Of a stretch of 64,000 nucleotides of DNA, positions 63,391-64,000 are shown in pieces. The first letter of the stretch is position 1. Every line of letters begins with the position of its first letter. The DNA comes from Rhodoferax sp. BAB1 (GTDB lineage Bacteria > Pseudomonadota > Gammaproteobacteria > Burkholderiales > Burkholderiaceae_C). The position numbers and the translations under genes are program-made. The notes beneath the pieces are model-generated. The model searched no databases and was not told the DNA's origin. It saw only the letters and a program-made list of their open reading frames with translations. Location of the stretch: contig NZ_CP054424.1 of NCBI RefSeq assembly GCF_013334205.1, positions 330,001 to 394,000 of the forward strand. The letters run 5' to 3'.

Positions 63391-64000
63391 GCCGGCCACT
63401 GCGCCAGCCCGCTTCCTCGCCTCCTGCCCTGCCGGTGGCCGACTGGTCCCGTCGTGTGCTGCGCTGGCAGGCCCGGCACGGCCGCAAGGATCTGCCCTGG
63501 CAGGGTACGCAGGATCCCTATCGCGTCTGGCTCTCCGAAATCATGCTGCAGCAGACCCAGGTGGTCACGGTGCGCGACTACTACGCGCGTTTCCTGCAGC
63601 GTTTCCCCGATGTGCGAGCCCTGGCGGCCGCAAGCCTCGACGACGTGCTGGCCTTGTGGAGCGGCCTGGGTTACTACAGCCGTGCGCGCAACCTGCATGG
63701 GTGTGCCATCCAGGTGATGCAGGTCCATGGGGGTGAATTCCCGCACACGGCCCTGGCGCTGCAGACCCTGCCCGGCATCGGCCCGTCCACTGCCGCGGCC
63801 ATCGCCTCGATCTGCTTCGGCGAGCGTGTGGCCATCCTGGACGGCAACGTGAAGCGTGTGTTGACGCGCGCCCTGGGCTTTGGCGCCGATCTGTCCGTGG
63901 GTGCCAACGAGCGTTCCCTCTGGAGCCAGGCCACCGATTTGCTGCCGCAGCGTGACCTGGCGCGGACCATGCCGCGCTACACCCAGGCCGTGATGGACCT
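63387..64000 (+). CDS. mutY: A/G-specific adenine glycosylase (5' part)
   Basis: At least 204 residues; the gene runs off the window. GTG start at 63387 overlaps the dynamin stop. Signatures: DLPWQGTQDPYRVWLSEIMLQQTQV region with the catalytic Glu (quoted here as LSEIMLQQTQV), HhH motif LPGIGPSTAAAIAS and catalytic Asp in ILDGNVKRVLTR. It removes adenine mispaired with 8-oxoG, completing the MutM/MutY pair. Confidence 0.93.
   Translation, partial: MSRPLRQPASSPPALPVADWSRRVLRWQARHGRKDLPWQGTQDPYRVWLSEIMLQQTQVVTVRDYYARFLQRFPDVRALAAASLDDVLALWSGLGYYSRARNLHGCAIQVMQVHGGEFPHTALALQTLPGIGPSTAAAIASICFGERVAILDGNVKRVLTRALGFGADLSVGANERSLWSQATDLLPQRDLARTMPRYTQAVMD

Noticed and set aside
1..64000. CRISPR arrays, prophage, insertion sequences, toxin-antitoxin or defence islands
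   Set aside because: No repeat-spacer pattern, transposase, integrase or phage gene was found; the content is core metabolism plus the cyanophycin locus.

Overview
The window (about 65% G+C, densely coded, no gene-free stretch longer than about 200 bases) looks like ordinary chromosome of a betaproteobacterium of the Burkholderiales, most likely Comamonadaceae. The evidence is gene order: ctaA-ctaB-sco, hemA-prfA-prmC, ubiE-Tim44-like-ubiJ-ubiB, rhodanese-grxC-secB-gpsA, coaD-ferredoxin, ispE-tRNA-Gln-prs-rplY-pth, lolB-TPR-mutM, and a tandem cyanophycin synthetase locus. I saw no prophage, insertion sequence or CRISPR array. The genus cannot be named from this sequence alone.

Layout. 1-2 kb: end of a cytochrome c oxidase assembly operon (heme A synthase, heme O synthase, SCO1/SenC). 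2-5 kb: tricarboxylate-type solute-binding protein, rpoH behind a perfect CIRCE operator, PAP2-type phosphatase. 5-6 kb: bacterioferritin and its ferredoxin. 6-7.7 kb: SOS-controlled umuDC with a LexA box. 7.7-11.1 kb: hemA-prfA-prmC. 11.1-12.7 kb: a small membrane protein and two tandem outer-membrane barrel paralogues. 12.8-17.8 kb: complete ugpBAECQ operon for glycerol-3-phosphate and its diesters. 18-26.2 kb: a 1302-residue FAD/FeS oxidoreductase, then a ubiquinone operon. 26.3-30.7 kb: sodium:solute symporter broken at a G7 run, FmdB zinc ribbon, DUF502 protein, aspS. 30.7-34.4 kb: nudB, EEP phosphatase, clsB, folE, BLUF blue-light sensor. 34.4-36 kb: diguanylate cyclase with a MinD/FlhG-like ATPase. 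36-42.3 kb: nuclease, moeB, ctp protease, gpmA, rhodanese, grxC, secB, gpsA.

The most notable region is 42.3-50 kb. A tandem pair of cyanophycin synthetases on the minus strand (a 721-residue CphA2-like protein with a degenerate P-loop and no C-terminal Mur lobe, then a full 859-residue CphA) is divergent from an ABC exporter carrying an N-terminal zinc ribbon and a DUF1854 protein. Together these look like one cyanophycin metabolism unit with an unexplained membrane part. Downstream come nadC-nadA, coaD, a conserved unknown, a histidine phosphatase and a ferredoxin. 54.3-60.5 kb is a minus-strand block (DUF4124, pth, rplY, prs, tRNA-Gln, ispE, lolB, TPR protein). The window ends with mutM, a dynamin-like GTPase and the start of mutY.

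Regulation visible in the DNA: HrcA/CIRCE on rpoH, LexA on umuDC, a Fur-like site before bfd, an intra-operon terminator in ugp, and a set of promoters whose -10 hexamer ends exactly 6 nt before the ATG, which suggests leaderless transcripts.
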